A stretch of DNA of 37,943 nucleotides, from NCBI GenBank assembly GCA_019695295.1, contig JAIBAH010000034.1, positions 1 to 37,943 on the forward strand, given 5' to 3'. The notes beneath the pieces are model-generated. The model was not told the DNA's origin. It did no database searches and saw only the letters and a program-made list of their open reading frames with translations. The stretch is from Bacteroidia bacterium. Lineage in GTDB: Bacteria > Bacteroidota > Bacteroidia > J057. A program made the position numbers and the translations under genes. This document shows, in pieces, positions 15,992-24,400 of this stretch (positions are counted from its first letter, which is position 1; each line of letters starts with the position of its first letter).

Positions 15992-16298
15992 AAAAAATAA
16001 TTCAACATTTTTTTTCAGGCGGGAAACGGAAACAAAAATATCAGGGAGAAAGTGCTGCTTCCCCTGATACTTTCCTTTTTTTTGCAGCGGAAAAACACTC
16101 AGAAAGGACTGATAATCAGATACCAGACTATTTATTGTTTCCTGCGATTGAGAGAGAAGATTTTTTTTAGGTAGAACAAGGGATTCTGTCAGAAAACAGT
16201 TGGGTTTTCTGATATTTTACTCAATTATACCTCTCTGAATTTCATTTACAGGCAGAAAAATTACTGCCAGGTACTTCGGCTTTTAGCCGAAAAAGTTG
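15992..16298. other. Gene-free stretch with three hairpins
   Basis: No gene is seen. Besides the terminator at 16039-16069 it holds TCAGAAAAC/GTTTTCTGA (16189-16212, 9-bp stem, 6-nt loop) and TTCGGCT/AGCCGAA (16275-16291, 7-bp stem), the latter just beyond the stop codon at 16299. All lie downstream of the anti-sigma-like gene and may shape its mRNA 3' end. Confidence 0.5.
16039..16069 (-). terminator. Terminator of the sigma/anti-sigma operon
   Basis: TATCAGGG (16039-16046) and CCCTGATA (16062-16069) form the stem; on the minus strand it is followed by TTTTTGTTT. It sits about 230 nt after the stop of the 476-aa protein and ahead of the RNA-repair promoter, insulating the two units. Confidence 0.65.
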
Positions 16299-17729
16299 CT
16301 AGAAAATCCGGAAGGCTGTTTTTACCTGTATGGACGCACTTAAATTCGGGTCTCTGTTCTGAGAAGAAATGACTTTCGGGTCTGAGAGCATTAGTTGAGG
16401 CATTACCCCAAATTGAACCCTTTTCCAGTCATACTGAAGTCCTATGCCTGCCCATACGGGAGCATTCCTCTTTCCATGGTTCTGAGGCGAAAGGTAAAAG
16501 CTTTCTTCTTTGGGCTCAGGCGGGCCTCCGGCAGCCATAGACTGATATTTGTAGGAAAACCGGTCACGGGAATTCAGCAAGACTCTTTTTCCGAGATTTG
16601 CCACAATGCTCAACTGTCTCCACACCGGCTGACGGTACTGAACTGAAATAACTGCGTCCCACTGTCTTTTATCCTCTCTGATAGCAGAATAGCTTGCTCC
16701 CATTTGCACGTCTGTTGGAACAATCGCACTGAACTGAGTATCATTTTTAATATTATACTCCAGCTCATCTGCATAAACTTTGGGTGGAATCAGGTTATAA
16801 TCAATGCCAATATTCATGCTGAGCCTGGGCGTGATACCGATATTTCCGGCGATTCCCACAAGGGATTTGTCCTCCATATAGGCATAGGAAATCCCTGCGG
16901 AACAGGAAGGCTTTATTCTGACCAGCGGTTTACGGGAAGGCAAAATCGGTCCATTATTCTCCAAAGCGATATCCTTTGAAGCGGAATTCACCTTCAGATT
17001 CGTGATATACTCAGACTGAATACGGCGAATCGGATTTTTTATAGCCAGTGATTTTTTCTCTGACGATTTTTCCGGTTTTACTGTATTTTTCTCGGTTTCA
17101 GAAACGACAGACTGATAACTCTCATTCATTTTGGGAGAGTAAGGCTCCTGTACCGAAGAATTTTCCGTAATCATGGTCTTTTTCTCCTCTTTGAAGGGGA
17201 AAGAAGGGGGAGTATTGTTCATTTCAGGAGAATAATTATTGTTTTTCCTCTCTTCACCGGGCTGAGCCAAAAATATTTCCTCCTTAACTGGGGGTTTGAT
17301 TTGCGGTTTGGGCGTAAAAGCAGCGGAAGAAGTTGTCTTTGTACTGACATTTTCTTTCGTACCCCCCACTAAAGAAGGAGACGTTTTTGTTTTCTCTTTT
17401 GCTGAGGGGGAATCGGGGGGTACCGCTACCGGTGGACTTACTTTCTCCGCAGAGGAATTTTTCTGAATAGTTTCCTTTTTCACTTCAGCAACCGATTCCG
17501 GTTTTTGGGGATGCGATAATTGATAATTCTGGAAAGACAGAAAAACAATTAAAACAGCCGCCGCCGCAATCCCGCTATAAAAACCCCATTTTTTGAGATT
17601 CAGGCCAGCGGGAGCCTTATAGCCGGGCGCAAGTTGCGGGCTAAATTTTTGCCAGGCTACTTCTTCGTAGTCAGGCTCAAAATCGAGCACTTTTTTGCGT
17701 ATTTTATTATCGAAGTTATCGTTATTCAT
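16299..17729 (-). CDS. Trans-envelope anti-sigma-like protein with predicted outer-membrane barrel
   Basis: Membrane protein encoded 14 nt after the ECF sigma factor, so it is probably that factor's regulator. Residues 1-48 are cytosolic and acidic (KIRKKVLDFEPDYEEVAWQKF), similar in feel to anti-sigma N-termini in this phylum. One transmembrane helix lies at about 50-66 (FYSGIAAAAVLIVFLSF). A Lys/Ser/Pro-rich low-complexity linker of about 180 residues follows (to about 245), long enough to cross the periplasm. The last 210 residues alternate polar and aromatic or hydrophobic residues (AGISYAYMEDKSLVGIAGNIG, VISVQYRQPVWRQLSIVANLG, AGIGLQYDWKRVQFGVMPQLML) and end in phenylalanine, as expected of an eight-strand outer-membrane barrel. 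The barrel is inferred from pattern only. Confidence 0.65.
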   Translation of the reverse strand: MNNDNFDNKIRKKVLDFEPDYEEVAWQKFSPQLAPGYKAPAGLNLKKWGFYSGIAAAAVLIVFLSFQNYQLSHPQKPESVAEVKKETIQKNSSAEKVSPPVAVPPDSPSAKEKTKTSPSLVGGTKENVSTKTTSSAAFTPKPQIKPPVKEEIFLAQPGEERKNNNYSPEMNNTPPSFPFKEEKKTMITENSSVQEPYSPKMNESYQSVVSETEKNTVKPEKSSEKKSLAIKNPIRRIQSEYITNLKVNSASKDIALENNGPILPSRKPLVRIKPSCSAGISYAYMEDKSLVGIAGNIGITPRLSMNIGIDYNLIPPKVYADELEYNIKNDTQFSAIVPTDVQMGASYSAIREDKRQWDAVISVQYRQPVWRQLSIVANLGKRVLLNSRDRFSYKYQSMAAGGPPEPKEESFYLSPQNHGKRNAPVWAGIGLQYDWKRVQFGVMPQLMLSDPKVISSQNRDPNLSASIQVKTAFRIF

Positions 17730-17743
17730 TGATTTTTTACTTT

Positions 17744-18334
17744 TTAGTCTGAAACATTATACATAAAACGAACATTAGGGTTGATATTTAGCAGTTTGGT
17801 TTTTAGTTTTGCCCGGGCAATGGAAAGATTGGATTTGGAAGTACCTTCTGAAATACCGAGAAGTTCCCCAATCTCCCTGTGATTATAGCCCTCAATCACA
17901 TAAAGTACAAAGACCGTCCGGTAGGAAGCAGGCAGTTGCCTTACCTGCTCCAGAATTTCCTCCGCTGAAATTTTATCCAGAATATCATCATCAAAAGGAG
18001 CGTCGTAGGTTTCATTGAGCGGAATAGTATCCTTATATTTTTGCTCTTTTCTCAAGGAATCAATTGCGGTATGAATCATAATCACTTTTATCCATGCCCT
18101 GAAAGAGTTTTCAGGATTAAAACTGCTGAGGTTTTGAAATATTTTCAGGAAACCACTGTTCAGTACTTCCTCGGCGTGTTTTTTGTCCGGACAATACCGC
18201 ATACAAATACTTTTTGCATAACCATAATACAGCTTAAAAAGCTGTTTTTGAGCGTCTTGCCTGTTAGCCAGACATCCCTCAAGAATCTCTTTGAGTTTTG
18301 GCTCATTGCTGCTATGGAATACGCTGTAAGTCAA
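17744..18334 (-). CDS. ECF RNA polymerase sigma factor
   Basis: Sigma-70 family factor of the extracytoplasmic-function type, directing polymerase to a small regulon. Region 2 runs from QLFKLYYGYAKSICMRY through HAEEVLNSGFLKIFQNL to FRAWIKVIMIHTAIDSLRK. Region 4 is ILEQVRQLPASYRTVFVLYVIEGYNHREIGELLGISEGTSKSNLSIARAKL, with the helix-turn-helix near the end. The start is uncertain: the longest frame begins at 18502 (252 aa) but its first 55 residues look untranslated, while a TTG at 18334 gives 196 aa, the usual ECF length. A tract of ten A lies just upstream of that codon. It is followed after 14 nt by the anti-sigma-like protein and is divergent from the lipoprotein gene at 18548, a possible target. 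Confidence 0.88.
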   Translation of the reverse strand: MTYSVFHSSNEPKLKEILEGCLANRQDAQKQLFKLYYGYAKSICMRYCPDKKHAEEVLNSGFLKIFQNLSSFNPENSFRAWIKVIMIHTAIDSLRKEQKYKDTIPLNETYDAPFDDDILDKISAEEILEQVRQLPASYRTVFVLYVIEGYNHREIGELLGISEGTSKSNLSIARAKLKTKLLNINPNVRFMYNVSD

Positions 18335-18547
18335 ATGAAGTCGTTTTTTTTTTGAGATTATACACTTAATACGTAAGCAAGGAAGGAACGGTGGGTTAAA
18401 AAATAAAATAAATATTTTTTCATGCATGAACCCACCCTTTCCAAATCCTGAGCGTAATGGTTGTAAATTGAGGAAATAAGCAAACCGGTTAAAGTTTCTC
18501 AATCCGTGTTAAAATTCATTTTAATAATTTAAAATTATTTATTCTTT

Positions 18548-19039
18548 ATGAAGAAATCAATGTTTTTTGTTGCTATGCTTTTAGGGATGTTCTTTTTACA
18601 ATCCTGCCAAAGAGAAAAAATCGGGAAAGAGATTAATCTGGTTACCAAAACAGAGTCCGCTGCGATTAAATTGGGAGAGACTTATTCCTATACATTACCG
18701 ACAGATATCGGTGACGACCCTTTCGCTATCGTAACTCAAACCGTAAATCATCAGAGAAGCGAACTTACCACCAATACCAACGGAGAATCTGTATATGTAT
18801 ATGTGCCTCAGGCCGGATTTACAGGAACAGATGTTGTGGTTATTTCCAACGAGCATAATCCTGATATAATTGAATGCAGTACCGGTGAGCACGCAGGTGG
18901 AGGTCGTCCTCCTCTTTTTGGCCCCCGCGGTCCCCGTCATCACGACATGGATATGAAGGAAGATCATACGCATTATAATATTACCATCACCATCGAAGTT
19001 ACGGGTAAGGGCGAAGTAAAAATCGCTTCTGTGAACTAA
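18548..19039 (+). CDS. Putative lipoprotein with His/Met/Asp-rich segment
   Basis: Unrecognised 163-residue lipoprotein (LQSC lipobox, Cys20). Residues 40-110 form a likely beta domain with Thr-rich strands (ESVYVYVPQAGFTGTDVVVIS), of the kind seen in bacterial Ig-like or cadherin-like modules. Then comes a short flexible stretch rich in Gly, Pro, His, Met and Asp (GRPPLFGPRGPRHHDMDMK) and a final strand ITITIEVTGKGEVKI. The His/Met/Asp cluster could bind a metal, but this is a guess. The gene is divergent from the ECF sigma operon and has its own terminator at 19088-19120. Confidence 0.7.
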   Translation: MKKSMFFVAMLLGMFFLQSCQREKIGKEINLVTKTESAAIKLGETYSYTLPTDIGDDPFAIVTQTVNHQRSELTTNTNGESVYVYVPQAGFTGTDVVVISNEHNPDIIECSTGEHAGGGRPPLFGPRGPRHHDMDMKEDHTHYNITITIEVTGKGEVKIASVN

Positions 19040-19087
19040 AAATCTGTCTTAAAAAAATAAATTTTCATAGTTAGTTTTCGGTTACAG

Positions 19088-19120
19088 ATAGCGCAGGACT
19101 TGGGTTTTGCGCTATTTTTT
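19088..19120 (+). terminator. Rho-independent terminator
   Basis: ATAGCGCA (19088-19095) pairs with TGCGCTAT (19108-19115), followed by a run of T. It separates the first lipoprotein gene from the Kunitz-domain gene. Confidence 0.8.
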
Positions 19121-19140
19121 TAAATAAACACATTCAAAAA

Positions 19141-19392
19141 ATGAAAAAAAATATTTATTCTCTTTTATTTTTCGCTTTCTGCCTGATTTTTTTATCTCAG
19201 TGCAAAAAGAGTACGTTGACCAATGAGCGGTGTATGTGGATACCGGATCCGGGGCCCTGTGAGGCTTATATCCCCAAGTATTACTATGATCAGGACGAAA
19301 AAAAGTGCAAAGAATTCATTTACGGAGGCTGTGCGGGAGTAGTTCCCTTTGATACCGAAGAAGAGTGCAAACAAGCCTGCGGCTGCAAATAG
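19141..19392 (+). CDS. Kunitz/BPTI-domain lipoprotein
   Basis: An 83-residue lipoprotein (LSQC lipobox, Cys21) whose mature part is a single Kunitz-type domain. The cysteines at 31, 40, 56, 64, 76 and 80 have spacings 8, 15, 7, 11 and 3, against 8, 15, 7, 12 and 3 in BPTI, so one residue is missing in the fourth loop. The FIYGGC core and PFDTEEEC match the family signature. The P1 position (residue after the second cysteine) is Glu41, not Lys or Arg, so trypsin would be an unlikely target; an acidic-specific protease or a non-inhibitory role is possible. A seventh cysteine (Cys82) lies at the C-terminus. Kunitz domains are common in animals and rare in bacteria. Confidence 0.85.
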   Translation: MKKNIYSLLFFAFCLIFLSQCKKSTLTNERCMWIPDPGPCEAYIPKYYYDQDEKKCKEFIYGGCAGVVPFDTEEECKQACGCK

Positions 19393-19440
19393 CGTCGCAA
19401 TCAGAACGTTTTCTCCTGTCACATTGGATTCCTTTTTCCA

Positions 19441-19854
19441 CTACATAGAGTCCACTTTTGTATAAAAGAAGCTCTCGCCCGTGAAGTGATTACCGGTTTT
19501 GATTTTATTACCGCCTACATTTCTGATACAAATCAGCTGATTGATGGAAACCAGCATTTCACTGTCGCATACGTAGAGATTGTCCTGATATTCTTTATTG
19601 TCAATGAATACAATTACCAGAAATTTTTCCCCTCTTTCGGCAATGGTCATTCTGATTTTGGGGTCGTTGACCAGAACATAATTTCCGGTTTGTATTCCCC
19701 CGCAGGTGGATTTTCCCGAAGGTTTATTGTTTTGAATAGTTGTTGCCGTTTCTGACTGTTCGCTGCCGGTCCGGGTTTCCGTCTTTCCGCAGCCGCTAAC
19801 GGAAGTAAGGATAAAAAGTACTGTCAGAATCTGTAAAAATAATCGGAAATGCAT
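19441..19854 (-). CDS. Putative lipoprotein, 137 aa
   Basis: Unrecognised lipoprotein (VSGC lipobox, Cys22). A Ser/Thr/Gln-rich linker (residues 24-48) precedes a compact domain with TCGGIQTGNYVLVNDPKIRM, FLVIVFIDNKEYQDNLYVCD and SINQLICIRNV. Three cysteines in the mature part (in TCGG, YVCD and LICI) could form a disulfide. It is convergent with the Kunitz gene and has a perfect -7 element upstream. No enzyme motif is visible. Confidence 0.65.
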   Translation of the reverse strand: MHFRLFLQILTVLFILTSVSGCGKTETRTGSEQSETATTIQNNKPSGKSTCGGIQTGNYVLVNDPKIRMTIAERGEKFLVIVFIDNKEYQDNLYVCDSEMLVSINQLICIRNVGGNKIKTGNHFTGESFFYTKVDSM

Positions 19855-19921
19855 AAGGATTGTTTTTAAAAGGTATCACCGTCATTTCGCTTGTGTTCAG
19901 GTCCCAAATGACAACTTATTG

Positions 19922-19929
19922 CAAACATA
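19922..19929 (-). promoter_or_regulatory. -7 element of the 137-aa lipoprotein gene
   Basis: CAAACATA on the plus strand is TATGTTTG on the minus strand, a perfect TAnnTTTG about 68 nt before the start codon. A TTTG lies 12 bp further upstream, closer than the usual -33 spacing. Confidence 0.4.
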
Positions 19930-20068
19930 CTTATAAAAGTCCAAAGTGTTTTACTTTTTTTAATCGGCATTCCATTTCGGCAATTTATTCAGGAATAAAC
20001 AGGGAAAATGAAAACCGGGGTTCTTAAACAATCCTTTTTCCGTATCCATTAGTTTAGTAAAATAAAAA

Positions 20069-21325
20069 ATGAATTTAGTCACACTCCATACAGTTACCCG
20101 GAACCTTACAGGAGAAATCCTGCTGCCGGCATCCAAAAGCGAAAGCAACCGCGCACTCATTATGCGTGCCCTTGCGAAAGAGCAGCATCGATGCAGTTTT
20201 CCCGAAAAACTGTTCAGCAATCTTTCTACGGCTAATGATACGATTGTAATGCAGTCCTGCCTCAAAGAGTTATGGAGAAGCGAATGGAACGTTGAAGACG
20301 CCGGTACAGCCTGCCGCTTCCTGACAGCTTTCGCTACAATCACCGGCAGAGCCGTGCGGATTACCGGTTCAGAGAGAATGAAAGAACGTCCGGTTCTGCT
20401 CCTGACAGAAGCATTGAAAGAAATAGGGTTTGAAATTCAGTATCTTGAAAAAGAAGGCTTTATTCCTTTGTACATCAACGGAAAAAATTTCGTTCAGAAA
20501 CAATCCCGGATTACTATTCGGGCTGATATTTCCAGTCAGTATATCTCTGCTTTGCTGATGATTGCACCTTTACTGCCTCAGGGGCTGGAAATTGTCTTTT
20601 CAGAAGGAGAGGTGTATTCATTTCCCTATATCCGGATGACGCTTAAGATGATGGAGCACTTTTGTATATTGTATGAAACGATTCCCAACGGATACAAAAT
20701 TCCCCCTCAGCAATATTATATGAAGCTTTTTGAAGTAGAATCGGACTGGTCGGCGGCGAGCTATATCTATAGTTTTGCGGCACTGTCCGAAAAAGCCAGT
20801 ATTTTTTTACCCAAACTCAGGAAAGAAAGCCTTCAGGGAGATTCAAAAATAGCCGAACTCATGGAACACTGGGGCGTCGAAACCCGCTTTACCCAAAAAG
20901 GAGTACGCGTCAAAAAGACAAAATCCAAAATCCCTCAGGATATCCGGTTCGATTGTAAACAAAGCCCTGACTTGGCTCAGACGGTGATAGTGGTAGCCGC
21001 CGCTACCGGAGCAAATGTGGAATTTACCGGAATGGAAAGCCTGAGAATCAAAGAAACCGACAGAATCTCTGCCCTGCAAACGGAGTTGATTAAAGCCGGC
21101 GTTTCCCTTTATGAAAAAGAAAAGGGCGTTTTCGGTCTGAGTGGTACTTTTAAACCCATTGAGGTAGCCGTAGAAACCTACAAAGACCACCGGATGGCGA
21201 TGGCTTTTGCTCCTTTGATAATGATACAAAATACCCTGACAATCCATAATCCCGGCGTTGTCAAAAAATCTTTTCCGGATTTTTGGGAGGCAATCGCCGG
21301 ATGGGGGAAAACGGAAAACATCTGA
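20069..21325 (+). CDS. aroA: 3-phosphoshikimate 1-carboxyvinyltransferase (EPSP synthase)
   Basis: Sixth step of the shikimate pathway: transfers the enolpyruvyl group of PEP to shikimate-3-phosphate, leading to chorismate and aromatic amino acids. Motifs: LPASKSESNRAL with the substrate-binding Lys23, Ser24 and Arg28; DAGTACRFLTAFAT (the usual GTAMRP-type loop, here Cys and Phe); SERMKERPVLLL; SSQYISALLM; SDWSAASY; KETDRISAL; and YKDHRMAMAF near the C-terminus. The length of 418 aa is normal for this phylum. The N-terminal GTACRF loop departs from the GTAMRP/GTALRP usual elsewhere. No other shikimate gene is in the window. The pseudouridine synthase gene follows on the same strand 65 nt later. 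Confidence 0.93.
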   Translation: MNLVTLHTVTRNLTGEILLPASKSESNRALIMRALAKEQHRCSFPEKLFSNLSTANDTIVMQSCLKELWRSEWNVEDAGTACRFLTAFATITGRAVRITGSERMKERPVLLLTEALKEIGFEIQYLEKEGFIPLYINGKNFVQKQSRITIRADISSQYISALLMIAPLLPQGLEIVFSEGEVYSFPYIRMTLKMMEHFCILYETIPNGYKIPPQQYYMKLFEVESDWSAASYIYSFAALSEKASIFLPKLRKESLQGDSKIAELMEHWGVETRFTQKGVRVKKTKSKIPQDIRFDCKQSPDLAQTVIVVAAATGANVEFTGMESLRIKETDRISALQTELIKAGVSLYEKEKGVFGLSGTFKPIEVAVETYKDHRMAMAFAPLIMIQNTLTIHNPGVVKKSFPDFWEAIAGWGKTENI

Positions 21326-21390
21326 TTTCTTCCAACGTTGATTTTTTTTCAAAAAAGGTTACACTATATTTTCACTCACTTTCTCAAACA

Positions 21391-21966
21391 ATGAAGTATC
21401 AGTATTTTGCAATCTATAAACCCTACGGAATGCTCAGTCAGTTTACGGAAGAAGCAGAAGGACAAATTACGCTGAAGCATCTCGGATATCCATTTCCGAA
21501 GGATGTGTATCCCGTAGGGAGATTAGACGCAGACAGCGAGGGATTACTGATTCTGACCAACGACAATGAATTGAAAACCCGCCTGCTTAATCCCGGCGAC
21601 GGGCACGAAAAAACCTATTGGGTGCAATTGGACAATGATATTACGCCTGAGGCTATCGGGACACTTGCGCAGGGAGTGGAAATTAAAGTGAACAAAAAGC
21701 CGTATGTAACCCGTAAGGCAAAAGTACAGAAATTGCTTTTGCCCCCCGTTTTACCGGAAAGAAATCCTCCGGTCAGATTCCGGAAAGAGATTCCCACTTC
21801 CTGGATTTCAATTACCCTGAATGAAGGAAAAAATCGTCAGGTACGGTTGATGACGGCAAAGGTCGGGTTTCCTACACTCAGGCTTGTGAGGGTAAAAATG
21901 GGTAAAGCAGAACTTGGAACTATGCAGCCCGGAGAAGTGCGGGAAATATCCGGAAGTGTGCTTTGA
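21391..21966 (+). CDS. 23S rRNA pseudouridine synthase, RluE-like
   Basis: RsuA/RluB/E/F-type pseudouridine synthase that isomerises one uridine in rRNA (RluE acts on U2457 of 23S rRNA in E. coli). It opens with YFAIYKPYGMLSQFT, and the catalytic Asp46 lies in PVGRLDADSEGLLILTND. The KTYWVQL strand, the SWISITLNEGKNRQVRLM block and the closing LVRVKMG also match. There is no S4 RNA-binding domain, as in RluE. The frame is open from 21283, overlapping aroA, but the ATG at 21391 (191 aa) places the family start correctly. The site modified is inferred from resemblance only. Confidence 0.88.
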   Translation: MKYQYFAIYKPYGMLSQFTEEAEGQITLKHLGYPFPKDVYPVGRLDADSEGLLILTNDNELKTRLLNPGDGHEKTYWVQLDNDITPEAIGTLAQGVEIKVNKKPYVTRKAKVQKLLLPPVLPERNPPVRFRKEIPTSWISITLNEGKNRQVRLMTAKVGFPTLRLVRVKMGKAELGTMQPGEVREISGSVL

Positions 21967-22019
21967 TTCGTACCCGGCCTTTTCGTGAAAAAAAGATAAA
22001 ATTTATGCCCTTCGGTACA

Positions 22020-22044
22020 AAACGGGATAAAATCCGTTACTTTG
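22020..22044 (+). promoter_or_regulatory. Probable promoter and imperfect palindrome before the TonB receptor
   Basis: AACGGGAT (22021-22028) and ATCCGTT (22032-22038) form a near-perfect inverted repeat that abuts TTACTTTG (22037-22044), a 7-of-8 match to the -7 consensus. A bound protein would affect the promoter. Confidence 0.35.
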
Positions 22045-22087
22045 CATAATAATTCGTTTCATTCATTGAACAGAGTCGCTTTTAATC

Positions 22088-24388
22088 ATGACGAAAAAAC
22101 AATATTTCTTATTTTCTTTGCTGATACTGCTTGCTCTCACCGGGTTTACGCAGAAAAATGTAACGCTCAGCGGATATGTGAAAGATGCCAAAACCGGCGA
22201 ATCCCTGCTGGGAGCAACGGTGGCTCTCCCTGAACTGGAATCCGGCACCTATACCAACGGGTACGGGTTTTATTCTCTGACGGTCAGGGAAACAGATTCT
22301 CTCGTTGTGATTTTTTCCTACCTTGGCTATGCGGATAAATACCTTAAAGTGGCCATGAGGTCGGATGTATCGCTGGATATCAAAATGGAAATTGCAGATG
22401 TCTCTACCGACGCAGTAGTGATTACGGAGAACAAAGCCCGTCAGAATGTAGAAAAACCCACGATGGGCGTAATTGAGATGTCCATTGAACAGGTGGAAAT
22501 GCTGCCCTATATCGGCGGAGAAAAAGATTTGCTCAAAGCCCTGCAATTGCTTCCGGGGGTTCAGGGAGGGTCTGAAGCTTCCGCCAACTTTTATGTGAGG
22601 GGCGGTCAGGGAGACCAAAACCTCATTTTGCTGGATGAAGCCTTAGTGTACAATCCTTTTCACCTGGGCGGATACATGAGTACTTTTAATACCGACGGAA
22701 TCCGTAACGTTACCCTTTACAAGGGGAGTTTCCCGGCTCAGTATGGCGGCAGGCTTTCTTCTATTCTGGATATTTCGATGAAGGAGGGAAACAATCAGAA
22801 ATGGGCTGCAGAAGGCGGCATTGGCTCTGTAACCTCCCGGATTCTGGTAGAAGGCCCGATTATCAAAGAAAAAATGTCCCTGATGGTTTCTGCAAGAAGA
22901 ACGTATCTGGACCTGCTGATTCGGCCTTTTTTACCCAAAGGTACTGATGTAGGGTATTTTTTTCATGATTTAAACGGAAAATGGAACTGGAATATCAGCA
23001 AAAAAGACCGCGTTTATCTGAGCGGATATTATGGAAGAGATAAGTTATATACCAATCTTTTTACCCCTACGGATACAACAAAATTCGGGGTGTACTGGGG
23101 CAATAAAACGATGACGGCAAGATGGAATCATCTGTACAATGATAAATTATTTTCCAATACGACTTTTGTCTATAATGATTATCTTTATAACAATGATTTT
23201 ACGCTTCAGGGTTTTTCCATTCGCCTGATGTCGGGAATCAAAGACATAAACGGAAAAATAGATTTTGATTATTTCCCCAATCTGAGACATAAAATCAAGT
23301 TCGGGGCGAATTATACTTATCATACTTTTACTCCTTCGTCGGTGAAATTCAAAACATCAGCGATTGATTCTCTGGATTTTACCAACATTCAGCAAAAATT
23401 CGTTCATGAGAGTGCGGTATATATCAATGATGAATATATTTTCAACGAAAAACTCAATATGAATCTGGGTTTCAGGGCACCTTTTTTTGTATATAAAAAA
23501 ACGCAGTATTTCGGACTTGAGCCTCGCTTTACGCTGAATTATATTCTGGATAAAAACACTTCTATCAAAGGAAGTTATACGATGATGAAGCAGTTTGTAA
23601 CTCAGATTAGCAGTTCGTCTATCTCTCTTCCTTTTGACTTATGGGTGCCGGCAACAGATACTGTCAAGCCTCAGACAGCGCATCAGGGAGCAATCGGGCT
23701 TTTCAAAAATTTCTTTGAGGACAAGTACGAAGCAAGTTTTGAAGCGTATTATAAATATATGACCAATCAGGTAGATTATAAGGAAGGCACCAATTTCTTT
23801 TTTAACAGTAATTATCAGGGAGCACTTGTCTTTGGAAATGGCTGGTCTTACGGAGGGGAGTTTTATCTGAGAAAACGTTCCGGGAGGTTTACCGGATGGC
23901 TGAGTTATACCCTTGCATGGAGCAGAAGACAGTTTGATGACCTGAATGACGGCAAGCCTTTCGCATTTAAATATGACCGGAGACATAATCTTTCGCTTGT
24001 GGCCATTTATAATTTCAATAAAAGATGGTCGTTTTCTTCTGTATTTGTGTATCAGACAGGAAGCGCACTCACCTTACCTGAGGGAAGATTGTTTGTCCCG
24101 GTATATGGATGGACGAATAATTACTCCTGGTATAATGATTATACTGAGAAAAATGGTTACCGTCTCAAGGCCTATAATCGTCTGGATATTGGGTTAAGGT
24201 ACAAAGCCGGGAAAAAACTCCGGTCCGAAATTCATATTGATATTTACAATGTATATAACCGCAGAAATCCTTTTTTCGTCTATATGACTCAGGAAAGAGA
24301 TTCCCGCTCCAATGGGACAAAATTCGTGGCAAAGCAAATTTCTTTACTTCCGGTTATTCCTTCTGTTTCCTATAATTTCAGCTTTTAA
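22088..24388 (+). CDS. TonB-dependent outer-membrane receptor with carboxypeptidase-like N-domain
   Basis: Outer-membrane active transporter powered by TonB. After a signal peptide (residues 1-22) comes a carboxypeptidase-regulatory-like beta-sandwich (VTLSGYVKDAKTGESLLGATV, to about 105). The plug follows (about 125-235), with LLKALQLLPGVQGGSEASANFYVRGG and QNLILLDEALVYNP, then a 22-strand barrel ending in phenylalanine. The length of 766 aa is shorter than most SusC proteins, and no SusD partner is present, so it is not a classic glycan locus. The gene downstream, 12 nt away, encodes a DUF4249 lipoprotein, a frequent companion of this receptor group. The ligand is unknown. Confidence 0.9.
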   Translation: MTKKQYFLFSLLILLALTGFTQKNVTLSGYVKDAKTGESLLGATVALPELESGTYTNGYGFYSLTVRETDSLVVIFSYLGYADKYLKVAMRSDVSLDIKMEIADVSTDAVVITENKARQNVEKPTMGVIEMSIEQVEMLPYIGGEKDLLKALQLLPGVQGGSEASANFYVRGGQGDQNLILLDEALVYNPFHLGGYMSTFNTDGIRNVTLYKGSFPAQYGGRLSSILDISMKEGNNQKWAAEGGIGSVTSRILVEGPIIKEKMSLMVSARRTYLDLLIRPFLPKGTDVGYFFHDLNGKWNWNISKKDRVYLSGYYGRDKLYTNLFTPTDTTKFGVYWGNKTMTARWNHLYNDKLFSNTTFVYNDYLYNNDFTLQGFSIRLMSGIKDINGKIDFDYFPNLRHKIKFGANYTYHTFTPSSVKFKTSAIDSLDFTNIQQKFVHESAVYINDEYIFNEKLNMNLGFRAPFFVYKKTQYFGLEPRFTLNYILDKNTSIKGSYTMMKQFVTQISSSSISLPFDLWVPATDTVKPQTAHQGAIGLFKNFFEDKYEASFEAYYKYMTNQVDYKEGTNFFFNSNYQGALVFGNGWSYGGEFYLRKRSGRFTGWLSYTLAWSRRQFDDLNDGKPFAFKYDRRHNLSLVAIYNFNKRWSFSSVFVYQTGSALTLPEGRLFVPVYGWTNNYSWYNDYTEKNGYRLKAYNRLDIGLRYKAGKKLRSEIHIDIYNVYNRRNPFFVYMTQERDSRSNGTKFVAKQISLLPVIPSVSYNFSF

Positions 24389-24400
24389 CCTTCATTAAAT

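Noticed and set aside
20843-21352. 169-residue minus-strand frame opposite aroA
   Set aside because: Shadow of aroA with no recognisable motif.
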